A stretch of 64,000 nt of DNA from JALEFZ01 sp964564415. GTDB lineage: Bacteria > Bacteroidota > Bacteroidia > J057. The DNA is taken from NCBI GenBank assembly GCA_964564415.1, contig CAZMAV010000017.1, positions 34,015-98,014 of the forward strand. The letters are read 5' to 3'. Every line of letters begins with the position of its first letter. Within the stretch, counting starts at the first letter, position 1. The notes beneath the pieces are model-generated. The model saw only the letters and a list, made by a program, of their open reading frames with translations, ran no database searches and was not told the DNA's origin. Position numbers and translations under genes: made by a program. Of this stretch, positions 34,584-43,002 are shown in pieces.

Positions 34584-36983
34584 TTAGGACAGCTCGGCCT
34601 TCTGATAGGCCCTGTCCAACGGAATCTTAAGGCTGACCAGGGTGCCGTTTCCAGTATTTTTGAATTGAAAAAGATCCTTCATTTCGTAGATATTTTCAAT
34701 TCTGGATATGCTGTTACTCAGGCCATGGCTCTTGTATATCCTGCTCACATCGATGCCTGGTCCATTGTCCTCTACATCACAGACCAAAAAGCCGCCTTCT
34801 TTATAAGCCATGACAGAAACCCAGCCATTATGTAGAATTTTAGATACACCATGCTTGATACAGTTTTCTACCAGGGTGAGCAAAATAAAAGACGGTATAG
34901 GCACCCCCTGCATTTGATCCCGAATTTCGATGTCTATATCCAGCTTTTCACCAAATCGAATTTTTTCCATTTCCAGGTAGGTCCGTATCAGGCTGACCTC
35001 CTCTTCCAGGGGCACGTAGTTTTCACTGGACTTATTGAGCGTATAACGGAAAATGAAGGCCAGTTTCTCCACCGCAGCTTCCGCCCGATCTGCGGATTCA
35101 TGAACCAGCTCACCTATGGAATTCAAGGTATTGAAGAGGAAGTGAGGATTGATCTGCGATCGCAGGGCAGTCAGTTTGGCATCGTAGGTCTGCTGGACCA
35201 GTTCGACTTCTCGCTGATTGAGGGCCAGGACATTGAGGGTAAGTTGGGTCTGCTGGACGATCTGCGAGATCAATTCCAGATCTGAAAGGTTATAGACCCC
35301 TCGTTTCTTTTTTCCCAGGCGTAGCAGGAGATAATTGTCTTCTTCGATGGATATGGGACTGATCAAATGATAAGGCGATTCCAGGAGTTCTTCCTCATTC
35401 TCCAGCCTGATGGGGGATATAACCTTGGTTTCGGACCATATGCTATTGCTGGCCTGAAGGCTGTGGTAGACCTTGTCCCAGAGTTGTCCCGCTTCACTGA
35501 GTTCTTCGCTGTCCTCCTTTGGGCTCCACAGGTCAAGGGTTTCGGTCTGAAAAAAATCCTGAAGCTCGGCCTTGAGATCTGTGAGCAGCTTCTCCGAGGC
35601 ACTGTACTGGGGGATGCGAGCGATGAAGCTCTTGATTTTATTGAGTTTCTCCTGCTGAGCTGAGACGAAATAGCGGCTAAGCTTATCCCCATTGGCAAGG
35701 TAGATAACCCGAATTACCGCCAGCAGGATCAAAAAGGTAATGGGAAGAAGCACCTGACGATATGCCGAAAGAATAGAATAGGAAAAAAGCTGGGAAAGCA
35801 AAAGAAATAGAATCAACCCCAAAATCAAAAATACCAGATAGGAAAGGGTCTGGGTGATCACCAGGCTCACCTTTCCAAACTGAAGTTGCTCTATGGGACT
35901 GTGAATCAGAGGAAAAAACATCAACAAGAAACTGGCAAATGTTCCATGATCCCGAAGCCCTCCCTCTGCGTCTTCCATTATATAAAAGAAGGTCAGGCAG
36001 CCCAGGGCGAGCAAACTGAAGAAGAACAGATAGATAGGCTCTCTCCTCTTATTTTTGCTTCCCGCTGAACTCAGGTGAAGCAGAATCCCAGCCAGCAAGT
36101 GAAGGAGGAAGAAAGTATAGGTATAATTTTCAAAGCTGCTGTGAAAGAATCGATAAATCTGCTCCACATAAATCACCTGATAGACCATCAAGAGTAAAAA
36201 ACTGCCTGCCAATAAGGAGGGAATCAGAAAAAACAGGCTTAAACGACCCTTTTTGACCTTGAGGTAGAAAAATGAAAGGCTGTAAAGGAGGAGCAATATG
36301 AGATAGACAAAGATGTGCAATTTTTCAACCTCTATGTCTTGCAGGTCGTTTTTGATGATCAGGTAGGAATGATGTCCCAGTTGAAGGAGAAAGAAGAGCA
36401 GGCCCATGGCGATCAACAAGAGCAGGGGAAGTTGAGAAAGTATCTTATCTCTTACGATGGGACTCAGGATAATGAAGATGACCAGGGCAATGAAGGCCCC
36501 GATTCCTGCCAGCCAACCACTTAGGTGCCAGTAAATTCCCAGAGAATTGAAAGAAAAAGAGAGGCGAAAGCCATTTTGTACGTAGGTGGTTTCCTTACCG
36601 AGATAAATACGGTTGAAAGGGTCGTACTTGAGGATGTTGAGGGTGAGGATGTCTCCGGGGCGAAGGGCAGAGGTGATCTTATCTACCTCTTCTGCCTTGT
36701 AGACCTCATGGTAATCGAGGTCGAGAAGCCTGTCGCCGGGTGCGATGGGAGTGATAGCCACTTCTTTGTATCCTGGCAAGGGATGAACCCGCTTAGCGAC
36801 CACCCCCTGTTCTGTATCCTGCCACTCGATCCAGTCGTTGCCCTCGAAGGAGGACTCCAGGCCAGGCACTACTTCGAAGGCGCGTATATATTCTGTCTTT
36901 TGGTACAGGGAATAAGCCCAGAGGGCTAGTCCAGCATAAAATAAACCGAGCACGACGTACCAAGGCCACTGCGCTTGCTTCAT
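34584..36983 (-). CDS. LytS-like sensor histidine kinase with extracytoplasmic PDZ-like domain
   Basis: A 799-residue membrane kinase. A first transmembrane helix (about 9-26) is followed by an outer domain with PGDRLLDLDYHEVYKAEEVD and LRPGDILTLNI, which reads like a PDZ-type peptide-binding fold. Then come about ten hydrophobic helices (about 150-450), a GAF-like region (about 470-590), and the His_kinase domain: LRSQINPHFLFNTLNSIGEL with the phospho-accepting His, and LTLVENCIKHGVSKIL with the N box. GISMP-like boxes are weak, but GPGIDV and GNGTLVSLKIPL are present. It should phosphorylate the LytTR regulator downstream. The coding region is preceded by 95 bases and then a terminator-like hairpin, so leader control is possible. 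Confidence 0.92.
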   Translation of the reverse strand: MKQAQWPWYVVLGLFYAGLALWAYSLYQKTEYIRAFEVVPGLESSFEGNDWIEWQDTEQGVVAKRVHPLPGYKEVAITPIAPGDRLLDLDYHEVYKAEEVDKITSALRPGDILTLNILKYDPFNRIYLGKETTYVQNGFRLSFSFNSLGIYWHLSGWLAGIGAFIALVIFIILSPIVRDKILSQLPLLLLIAMGLLFFLLQLGHHSYLIIKNDLQDIEVEKLHIFVYLILLLLYSLSFFYLKVKKGRLSLFFLIPSLLAGSFLLLMVYQVIYVEQIYRFFHSSFENYTYTFFLLHLLAGILLHLSSAGSKNKRREPIYLFFFSLLALGCLTFFYIMEDAEGGLRDHGTFASFLLMFFPLIHSPIEQLQFGKVSLVITQTLSYLVFLILGLILFLLLSQLFSYSILSAYRQVLLPITFLILLAVIRVIYLANGDKLSRYFVSAQQEKLNKIKSFIARIPQYSASEKLLTDLKAELQDFFQTETLDLWSPKEDSEELSEAGQLWDKVYHSLQASNSIWSETKVISPIRLENEEELLESPYHLISPISIEEDNYLLLRLGKKKRGVYNLSDLELISQIVQQTQLTLNVLALNQREVELVQQTYDAKLTALRSQINPHFLFNTLNSIGELVHESADRAEAAVEKLAFIFRYTLNKSSENYVPLEEEVSLIRTYLEMEKIRFGEKLDIDIEIRDQMQGVPIPSFILLTLVENCIKHGVSKILHNGWVSVMAYKEGGFLVCDVEDNGPGIDVSRIYKSHGLSNSISRIENIYEMKDLFQFKNTGNGTLVSLKIPLDRAYQKAELS

Positions 36984-37077
36984 GGGGGTAATTCTTATTC
37001 CTGGCAGAAAGCTTTTTTCCTGATTTACCGGCGCAACATACGCCCTGAGCCATACAATTCAAATTACAAAATATAGC

Positions 37078-37144
37078 AAAAAAAACTAGGGGACTCCATC
37101 CCTGTCCGGGAGAATCACCCTAGCCCTTGCTCTTGTAAATCCAG
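37078..37144 (-). terminator. Tandem terminator-like repeat, copy 1
   Basis: On the minus strand the sequence starts ggatttacaagagcaaggg, folds into a hairpin whose outer arms are ctaggg and ccctag (37086-37123), and ends in eight T (37078-37085). It is a good intrinsic terminator. It is nearly identical to copy 2, 168 bases upstream. Where the sequences differ inside the stem, A-to-G changes keep pairing as G-U. It ends 95 bases before the kinase start codon. Confidence 0.75.
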
Positions 37145-37245
37145 TTTTTTTCCCAGTCGCTGGGAAAATTCTTTAAGTTCTTATAAAGAACCCCAACCGG
37201 GTTGAAAGCTTTGTTAGCTAAAGTTCCCAACCACAGTGTTTTGTT

Positions 37246-37310
37246 AAAAAACTAGGGGATTCTATCCCTGTACGGGAGAATCAACCCTAGCCCTTGCTCT
37301 TGTAATCCAG
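37246..37310 (-). terminator. Tandem terminator-like repeat, copy 2
   Basis: It has the same 65-base unit as copy 1: ggattacaagagcaaggg, then nested arms ctaggg/ccctag and gattct/agaatc (37252-37290), then six T (37246-37251). It lies about 80 bases downstream of a predicted LytTR operator read on the same strand. A transcript starting near there would be a short RNA of roughly 60-110 bases. Confidence 0.75.
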
Positions 37311-37392
37311 GATTATCGCCCTTTCATACACAAGTATAAGGCTAAACCGATCGTATCGACCATCTTTGGATATAAACCGTCACAAATCATGT

Positions 37393-37422
37393 TTGAACGG
37401 TTATTTTTAAAGTATGAACGGT
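37393..37422 (-). promoter_or_regulatory. Predicted LytTR-type operator (two direct repeats, 21 bp apart)
   Basis: On the minus strand, accgttcat (37422-37414) and accgttcaa (37401-37393) are direct repeats with 21 bp between their starts, inside a longer shared unit taaaaataaccgttca. This matches the known LytTR binding pattern (W-M-M-G-T-T-N-R-K twice, 12-13 bp apart): the first exactly, the second with one mismatch at the last base. A LytTR regulator gene is 3 kb downstream in the same direction. Confidence 0.65.
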
Positions 37423-37461
37423 TATTTTTATTTTTTAGCTAAAAGATAAAGTAATTCACTA

Positions 37462-37536
37462 AAGCAATTTTCTACAATTGCTTGCTATTCAAATACTTAG
37501 GGGTTAATTGTGCATAAATACCACAATTAACCCCTA
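37462..37536. repeat. Two perfect inverted repeats upstream of the LytTR-type operator
   Basis: The first has 8-bp arms aagcaatt/aattgctt around a 6-base loop (37462-37483). The second has 15-bp perfect arms taggggttaattgtg/cacaattaacccct+a around a 9-base loop (37498-37512 and 37522-37536). Neither is followed by a T run, so they are more likely protein-binding sites or RNA structure than terminators. Confidence 0.55.
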
Positions 37537-37614
37537 GTGTACAAAGGTAATATCTGATCCTTTTGTCTAGCAAAATAAAATAGAATGGCACGATTTTGTT
37601 TTGCTACACATGCT

Positions 37615-37662
37615 AAAAAAAATCGGGATGCCACACAGTTTTTTTTCCTGTATAGGCATCCC
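37615..37662 (-). terminator. Intrinsic terminator after mltG
   Basis: On the minus strand, arms gggatgcc and ggcatccc, extended inside by acag/ctgt, are followed by ga and eight T. It lies 27 bases after the mltG stop and separates mltG from the leader region of the kinase gene. Confidence 0.85.
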
Positions 37663-37688
37663 AAAAAGTTCAAATAGCGTGCCAATCC

Positions 37689-38729
37689 CTAACGAATCCC
37701 TGCCTGATCCAGCATTTGATGGTATTTGCGGGCGTAGGCATTGTGGGCTGCGAGGGTCTCCGAAAACTGATGATAGCCCGAACCGTCTATCTTGGCACAA
37801 AAAAACATATAATCATGACGCTCTGCATTCAGGACCGCCTCTATAGAGGGGATGGAGGGAGTACAGATGGGTCCGGGAGGTATACCGGGGTAGAGATAGG
37901 TATTGTATGGAGAATCGTACTCTAAGTGTTTATTTAATATACGCTTGAGTGAAAAGTCTCCTACGGCATACTTCACAGTAGGATCCGCCTCCAGGGGCCA
38001 GTTCCGGCGAATGCGGTTCAAATAAACCCCTGCCACCCTGGGCTTTTCGTCATTTTTATTGGTTTCCTCCTCCACAATAGAAGCAATCGTCATCACCTCC
38101 CGTCGGGTGAGGTTATATTTCTCTCGCCTGTTGTTCCTTTCTTCATTCCATAACCTTTGGTACTCCTTAAACATTCGCTCAAAGAAATCTTCCGGAGTGA
38201 TATGCCAGTGCACCCGATAGGTATTGGGAATAAAGACCATCATAGCCAGGTCGGGAGTCAATCCCCCATATTTTCTAAGAAATACCTCGTCATTCATCAT
38301 GTCGAGGAAGTCCTTGCGGGACATTTCCAATCGCTGAGCTACATGATCCGCAAGGTCTTCCTTGGCCCTAAACTTGACGAAGGTGAAGTCTATGGCCTCC
38401 CGCTTTCCTGAGCGAAGCAAACTGATAAGTTCTCGGTTACTCATCCCATCCTCCAGGATATACCGCCCCGGATAGACGTGGTTGGGATAGTTCATCTGCT
38501 CAGCCAACCAGTGGAAAGACCGGGGGTCTCGGATGATCTTTTCTTCGAGCAGTTTATTGCCGACTTCCTTGTAATCGTAGCCTCTGGGGATGAAAAACTC
38601 CATCTTCTCCCCTTCACGGACCTTCACATTGGAACCAAAAATGGGCCTGTAGACGAAGGTGTAGGCAATAAAGGTCCCTCCCAGCAGGAGCAACAACCAA
38701 AAGATATTACTTCTAAACAGACTTTTCAT
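37689..38729 (-). CDS. mltG: Endolytic transglycosylase MltG
   Basis: A 346-residue inner-membrane enzyme of the YceG/MltG family, which cuts nascent peptidoglycan strands and helps set glycan length. An N-terminal transmembrane helix (about 8-28, NIFWLLLLLGGTFIAYTFVY) is followed by a LysM-like region (about 45-100) and the catalytic domain. The catalytic Glu lies in IASIVEEETNKNDE. Other signatures are GVYLNRIRRNWPLEADPTVK, SPYNTYLYPGIPPGPICTPS, and SIEAVLNAERHDYMFFCA near the end. Length and motif order are normal. The gene starts at an ATG and is followed by its own terminator. Confidence 0.95.
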   Translation of the reverse strand: MKSLFRSNIFWLLLLLGGTFIAYTFVYRPIFGSNVKVREGEKMEFFIPRGYDYKEVGNKLLEEKIIRDPRSFHWLAEQMNYPNHVYPGRYILEDGMSNRELISLLRSGKREAIDFTFVKFRAKEDLADHVAQRLEMSRKDFLDMMNDEVFLRKYGGLTPDLAMMVFIPNTYRVHWHITPEDFFERMFKEYQRLWNEERNNRREKYNLTRREVMTIASIVEEETNKNDEKPRVAGVYLNRIRRNWPLEADPTVKYAVGDFSLKRILNKHLEYDSPYNTYLYPGIPPGPICTPSIPSIEAVLNAERHDYMFFCAKIDGSGYHQFSETLAAHNAYARKYHQMLDQAGIR

Positions 38730-38974
38730 ATCGCAGCAGTGGATAATAGCAGAACTTCAACATAATGGATTCGGGCATCAAGGCACAAGAACAAGTTCAA
38801 TGCCTTTTCCCAAAAATGATTCATATATACGCAAAATAGGCAGAAATGTGTGTGAGAACTTTATTTGTTTCGTATCAGACAGTAGGGTAAGCCTTTGAGC
38901 CTTACATATTAACATGTAAACCGGCCCTGCTCTGCATCCCCATTCGCAGTAGATAACCTTTAAATGTTAATTCC

Positions 38975-39235
38975 ATGAATCCAGTAAACTGGGTACTCAT
39001 CGCTTTTACTACGCTCTTTCAGCCTGCCGGCACCATGTCGGCCCCACAAGAAGTTTTGCCTTCCCTTCATGTAGAAAAACAAGAAGGAGATAGGATTATC
39101 ACAGCACAAGAGGAGGCGCAGTGGGGAGCCTGGGAAGCAGCCCAGGAAGAGAAAGAGCGCCGCGAAGAAGAAGAATTTTTAAGCAATTGGCTCCCCGTGA
39201 GCAATTCGCAAATGCCTTATAAAGAAGATTTGTAG
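38975..39235 (+). CDS. Small Glu-rich secreted or membrane protein
   Basis: An 86-residue ORF from the ATG at 38975. The first 25 residues are hydrophobic (MNPVNWVLIAFTTLFQPAGT), like a signal peptide or anchor, though the n-region has no Lys or Arg. The rest is acidic and helical (EEAQWGAWEAAQEEKERREE). No family is recognised. Support for a real gene comes from its composition and from a strong intrinsic terminator 30 bases downstream. It is divergent from mltG and convergent with the AddB-like gene. Confidence 0.6.
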   Translation: MNPVNWVLIAFTTLFQPAGTMSAPQEVLPSLHVEKQEGDRIITAQEEAQWGAWEAAQEEKERREEEEFLSNWLPVSNSQMPYKEDL

Positions 39236-39265
39236 CAACAGTTTATTTGGTATAATGTTTGGTTC

Positions 39266-39296
39266 ACAAGCGATGTTCTTCATCGCTTGTTTTTTT
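39266..39296 (+). terminator. Intrinsic terminator after the small Glu-rich gene
   Basis: Ten-base perfect arms acaagcgatg and catcgcttgt around the loop ttctt, followed by a run of T. It starts 31 bases after the small gene's stop and overlaps the last bases of the AddB-like gene on the other strand. Confidence 0.9.
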
Positions 39297-42210
39297 ACCC
39301 ACGGTTACAGATTCCATTGTAAGGGCAATAGCGACAATAACTCTCATCCTCCGTCTGAGGATAATCCTCCCCAAAGATACGCTCAATGAGCTTGCCCAAT
39401 TCTTTTTCAAAAAGATTCAGCTCGCTGTCTGTGATCAGGTGGCCATTCTGGATGAAGCGTATGCCCTTGCTCAGTTCTCGCACCATGTAGTAGCCTACCT
39501 TGATGCGAGCCTCCGGAAATTGCCTTTTGTAGAGCCAGGCGTATAGAAATCCCTGAAAAACTTCTTTGTATTTGACTCCTTCAAAGCATTCCTGGACGGG
39601 CATATATTCCTTGAGTTTGACCTGGCCAGTCTTGTAGTCGATGATTCGCACGGTATCCTCTTCGGGCAGATAGTCAATGCGATCCAGCATCCCGTTGATT
39701 TTTACCGATTTGCCATTGACCTGAAACTGAGTAAAAAATCTCTTTTCATCCTCCAGGCTGATCACCTGAAAATCTCCTGCCTCTCCATCTTTGACGAGGA
39801 TGCGCTCTACCTGCTGGCGAATGACATCTCGGTAGAGGTAGTTCATCCCCCGGAGTTCTTCGTTCAAGGGAAGCTGATGAAATTCGAAGGCTTCCTTGAG
39901 CTTGTTACCTACTTCTGCCTTGATTTCCTTGATGGCGGCCTTGTCTAGCCTTCGCTTCAGTTGCTCTCTGTAAAGGAGTTCCAGTGTATAGTGGAGGACA
40001 GAGCCCAAGGTATTGGCTTCGATATTTTCTTCTACTGCTTCTGCTTCTCTGATGCCCGCCACATAGCGAAAATAGAACTTGAGGGGGCAGCCCAGGTAGG
40101 TAGTCAGGGCTGTAGCGGACAAAAAGGAGGGAGATTGGGAGGGGTCGCTGAGGTATTTGTCTACCAGCCTTTGTTGAATCTCTTCATTTTGCCTGATGCA
40201 GATGGCCTGTCCCCTGGAAAAGGGCGAGGGGGTGCTGACGATGCGCTCCTTGATCCTGAGGTTGTCCGTATTCCTGAAGAAATAGCGAATCTGCCGGATA
40301 AAGCGACTGATTTCCTTGGTTCCTCCCCTGTCCTGGATGACGGTGTTGTGAATGAGGTGAACCTCTTCAGCTCGCTGTAGGAGGCGGTAGAAGTGATAGG
40401 CGTAGATGGCGTCTTTTTCTTCGTAGGTCGGCAGGCCAAATCCTTTGCGCAGGCTGTAGGGGATAAAACTCGTTCCTTTGCTGGTATCAGGCAGGTGGCC
40501 TTCATTGGCCCCGAGGATAAATACCTTTTTAAAATCCAGGACCCTCGTCTCCAGAAATCCCATGAGCTGCACCCCCTCCAGGGGCTCTCCTTCAAAGGGA
40601 ATCCGGCTACGCTGCAATGACTCCCTCACCAACTGGGTAAAGCCCGCCAGACTCAGCCGGGGCCGGTAATGGAGCAAAACCTCCCTCAATTGGTTGAAGT
40701 GGGTGTAAAACTGCACCACAAATTCGGCCTCAAGCCTGTCAAAACGCTCAGATGTTTCCTTCAAAAGAAGGGTGAACACCCCACCCAGGTAATCCAAAAT
40801 AGCCTCCAGGCTGGTGAAACTATTTTCCTGACTGATAGGAGGATGAAAAATATGGCTCAACAACTCCGTAAAATCCTGCTTCTCCAGAAAGGTTTGGCTG
40901 ACAAAGACCAGGTTTTTCTCGTTGATTTCCTTCTGCAACTTTAGGCTGGACTCTGGCTTTTCGGCTTTGATGTAGGGATTGTTGAGCAGGGTAAGTACTT
41001 CCTGATAGGTAAAGACGAGGTTTGGGCCGGCATCAAATTTAAGGGTACGGAGCAGCCTCAGAATACTCATCACCAGGTGAAAGATATTGGTTTGCCTTAG
41101 GGGGAATCCCATGGTGATGTTGAGCGACTGCAGATGTGGGGGCAGAGAATAGAGGACAGGAAAGAGCATCTGTTCATCAGCCAGAACGATGGCGTGGTCC
41201 TGGGGCTTGGACTCGGAGACTTGCAAGTCGGTCAACTGCTGGCCCAGGTATCGGGCCTGCCCTACCTGTAAGGCTACCCCAGAAATAAAGATGTCTTTGG
41301 GTCGGGCCGTCATGTCATGAAAGATCAGTCGGCTGTCCAACTCCTTCCAATTCGCATGGTATTCCTTGATAAATTTTCCTGGTTCCTCTCCTGCGATATG
41401 GCTTACGTCGCTGGCACTGCGTTTTTTGGCTTTCAGCTCATCGGGAGGGGTAAAGTAGGTCCTGTCTACATCCCAGTAGACGATGGCCTTTTTTTGCTTG
41501 AGCAGAATCTCCATGATCAGCTCCTCCGAACGGGAGAGGGCATTAAATCCCGCAAAGACGATCTTTTTATAGGCAATGGGGAGGCGTTCTTCTTCCAGCC
41601 TGTCCACGACGTAGCGATAGGCCATACCGTCATAAGCCTGGTGGCGCTGGGCCAGTTGATGCTTAAAGCCTTCATAGATGTCGTTCAGGATTTGCCAAAT
41701 GCGGAGAAATTCTTCCTGTACTTCCGTGAGTTCCTCTTTTTTTCCCCTTAGAGCCGTCCAAAACCGTCGAATATGCTCCAGTTCTTCCTCGCTAAATTGA
41801 AAGAAGTTTTCGATTTCTTTTAGGTCTCTGATGTTGGTAAACAGCTTTTCCGCATCGACGTGGTATTTGTCTATTTCATCGAAGTCCTTGACCAGCATCT
41901 CTCCCCAGGCGTAGAAGCGTTCGAAGGGCTCATTCCAAGTGGGCTCATCCTGTCGCTTTCGCCGGAGGTAGACCTGGTACAGTTCGAAGACCAGGGGCAG
42001 CATCTCGGGAAAGTCCCAACCTGATAGCTCGCGGATGAAATCCTGGATAGAAATCATCCGGGGTGCCCAGAGGGTCTGGCGATAGCCGCGGGCCAGGGCA
42101 TCGCGAAGGAATACCACAGCCCTTCGGGTGGGAACTACGATGCAAAGCTCGGAGATCTCTCCGGCAAATTCCTTCTTGAGGTCTGAGACAATGTTGTCGA
42201 GAAATGTCAT
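39295..42210 (-). CDS. AddB-like PD-(D/E)XK nuclease family protein
   Basis: A 971-residue protein of the AddB/RexB type. The N-terminal half resembles an inactive UvrD-like helicase: it starts FLDNIVSDLKKEFA and has VVPTRRAVVFLRDALARG where a Walker A loop would be, without the GKT triad. The middle holds IFILGANEGHLPDTSKG-like motifs (VFILGANEGHLPD). The C-terminal nuclease domain has NTLGSVLHYTLELLYREQ, NGMLDRIDYLPEEDTVRIID and YKTGQVK (the DYKTG motif). A cysteine upstream (LGCPLKFYF) and CRYCPYNGIC at the end would bind an iron-sulfur cluster. The protein acts in double-strand break repair with an AddA helicase, which is not in this window. Confidence 0.88.
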   Translation of the reverse strand: MTFLDNIVSDLKKEFAGEISELCIVVPTRRAVVFLRDALARGYRQTLWAPRMISIQDFIRELSGWDFPEMLPLVFELYQVYLRRKRQDEPTWNEPFERFYAWGEMLVKDFDEIDKYHVDAEKLFTNIRDLKEIENFFQFSEEELEHIRRFWTALRGKKEELTEVQEEFLRIWQILNDIYEGFKHQLAQRHQAYDGMAYRYVVDRLEEERLPIAYKKIVFAGFNALSRSEELIMEILLKQKKAIVYWDVDRTYFTPPDELKAKKRSASDVSHIAGEEPGKFIKEYHANWKELDSRLIFHDMTARPKDIFISGVALQVGQARYLGQQLTDLQVSESKPQDHAIVLADEQMLFPVLYSLPPHLQSLNITMGFPLRQTNIFHLVMSILRLLRTLKFDAGPNLVFTYQEVLTLLNNPYIKAEKPESSLKLQKEINEKNLVFVSQTFLEKQDFTELLSHIFHPPISQENSFTSLEAILDYLGGVFTLLLKETSERFDRLEAEFVVQFYTHFNQLREVLLHYRPRLSLAGFTQLVRESLQRSRIPFEGEPLEGVQLMGFLETRVLDFKKVFILGANEGHLPDTSKGTSFIPYSLRKGFGLPTYEEKDAIYAYHFYRLLQRAEEVHLIHNTVIQDRGGTKEISRFIRQIRYFFRNTDNLRIKERIVSTPSPFSRGQAICIRQNEEIQQRLVDKYLSDPSQSPSFLSATALTTYLGCPLKFYFRYVAGIREAEAVEENIEANTLGSVLHYTLELLYREQLKRRLDKAAIKEIKAEVGNKLKEAFEFHQLPLNEELRGMNYLYRDVIRQQVERILVKDGEAGDFQVISLEDEKRFFTQFQVNGKSVKINGMLDRIDYLPEEDTVRIIDYKTGQVKLKEYMPVQECFEGVKYKEVFQGFLYAWLYKRQFPEARIKVGYYMVRELSKGIRFIQNGHLITDSELNLFEKELGKLIERIFGEDYPQTEDESYCRYCPYNGICNRG

Positions 42211-42383
42211 AAAAAAAGCGGATCAACACTAGCCCGAAAATATCATTTCATGTGATTTATCCTACGAAAGCTTCATAAGATGACACATTCTGTTGAATAT
42301 TTTCAGGGAAAATATTGATCCGCAGCTTCAAATGCCCGGGCATCGGGGAAATATCAGTGCCTAGGAACAATCAGATTTCAGGT

Positions 42384-42854
42384 TTACTGCCTGTACCAAT
42401 ATTGGGTACGTCCGGCAATGGCCAAGCCTATATAGCCCCTAACCTTCAATTTGTTGGGCTCAACCAGTTCTACATAGCAGCCATATTCCTGGCCATTTTC
42501 GGGATCGAGGATACGCCCATCGACATACTTTGTATTGCTTTTCCTTTCGAGTTCGCGAAGGAGGGTCATCCCGATAACGGGCTTGTTGTAGCGGGAATCT
42601 TCCTCGTCGCACTTGGTACATTTAGGATTCTGATCCTCATCCGGCTCTCTGAATAGCTTGACGACAGTACCATATAGCTTACCATTTTCGCCCTGGGTTA
42701 TTTCCAAAAGAGACTTGACAGTCTCGCCATCATCATCAATGGTTTTCCAGGTTCCTACGATCTTGTCTTGTGCAGTGGCAGTATTCCAGCCAAACATGAG
42801 CATGAGCAGAAATGAAAATACTGCCAATTGCCCCGTTTTTTTGGTCATTTTCAT
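42384..42854 (-). CDS. DUF2147 family secreted protein
   Basis: A 156-residue protein with a signal peptide (KKTGQLAVFSFLLMLMFGWNTATAQ, cleaved after AQ). The mature part matches DUF2147: DKIVGTWKTIDDDGETVKSL, then KLYGTVVKLF, VIGMTLLREL and GRILDPENGQEYGCYVELVE. It has a CTKC pair at about residues 95-98, which may bind a metal or form a disulfide. It probably folds as a small periplasmic beta-barrel. The function of the family is unknown. A single gene, upstream of the AddB-like gene. Confidence 0.88.
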   Translation of the reverse strand: MKMTKKTGQLAVFSFLLMLMFGWNTATAQDKIVGTWKTIDDDGETVKSLLEITQGENGKLYGTVVKLFREPDEDQNPKCTKCDEEDSRYNKPVIGMTLLRELERKSNTKYVDGRILDPENGQEYGCYVELVEPNKLKVRGYIGLAIAGRTQYWYRQ

Positions 42855-42930
42855 AGTCTATGGATTTTGATTGTTGGAAGGTTATGATTTTCAATATTAA
42901 TACAATCTTGAAGATAAGCTAATTTTTGAC

Positions 42931-42962
42931 AAAAAACCTGCCAGGGGCATCCCCCGACAGGG
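42931..42962 (-). terminator. Intrinsic terminator after the efflux operon
   Basis: On the minus strand, cctg-tc-gggg pairs with cccc-tg-gcagg around a three-base loop and is followed by six T. It lies 40-70 bases after the TolC stop. Confidence 0.7.
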
Positions 42963-43002
42963 TCAATCATGGATTTTTGACGAAGAAAGCAGGCTTCCTT
43001 TT

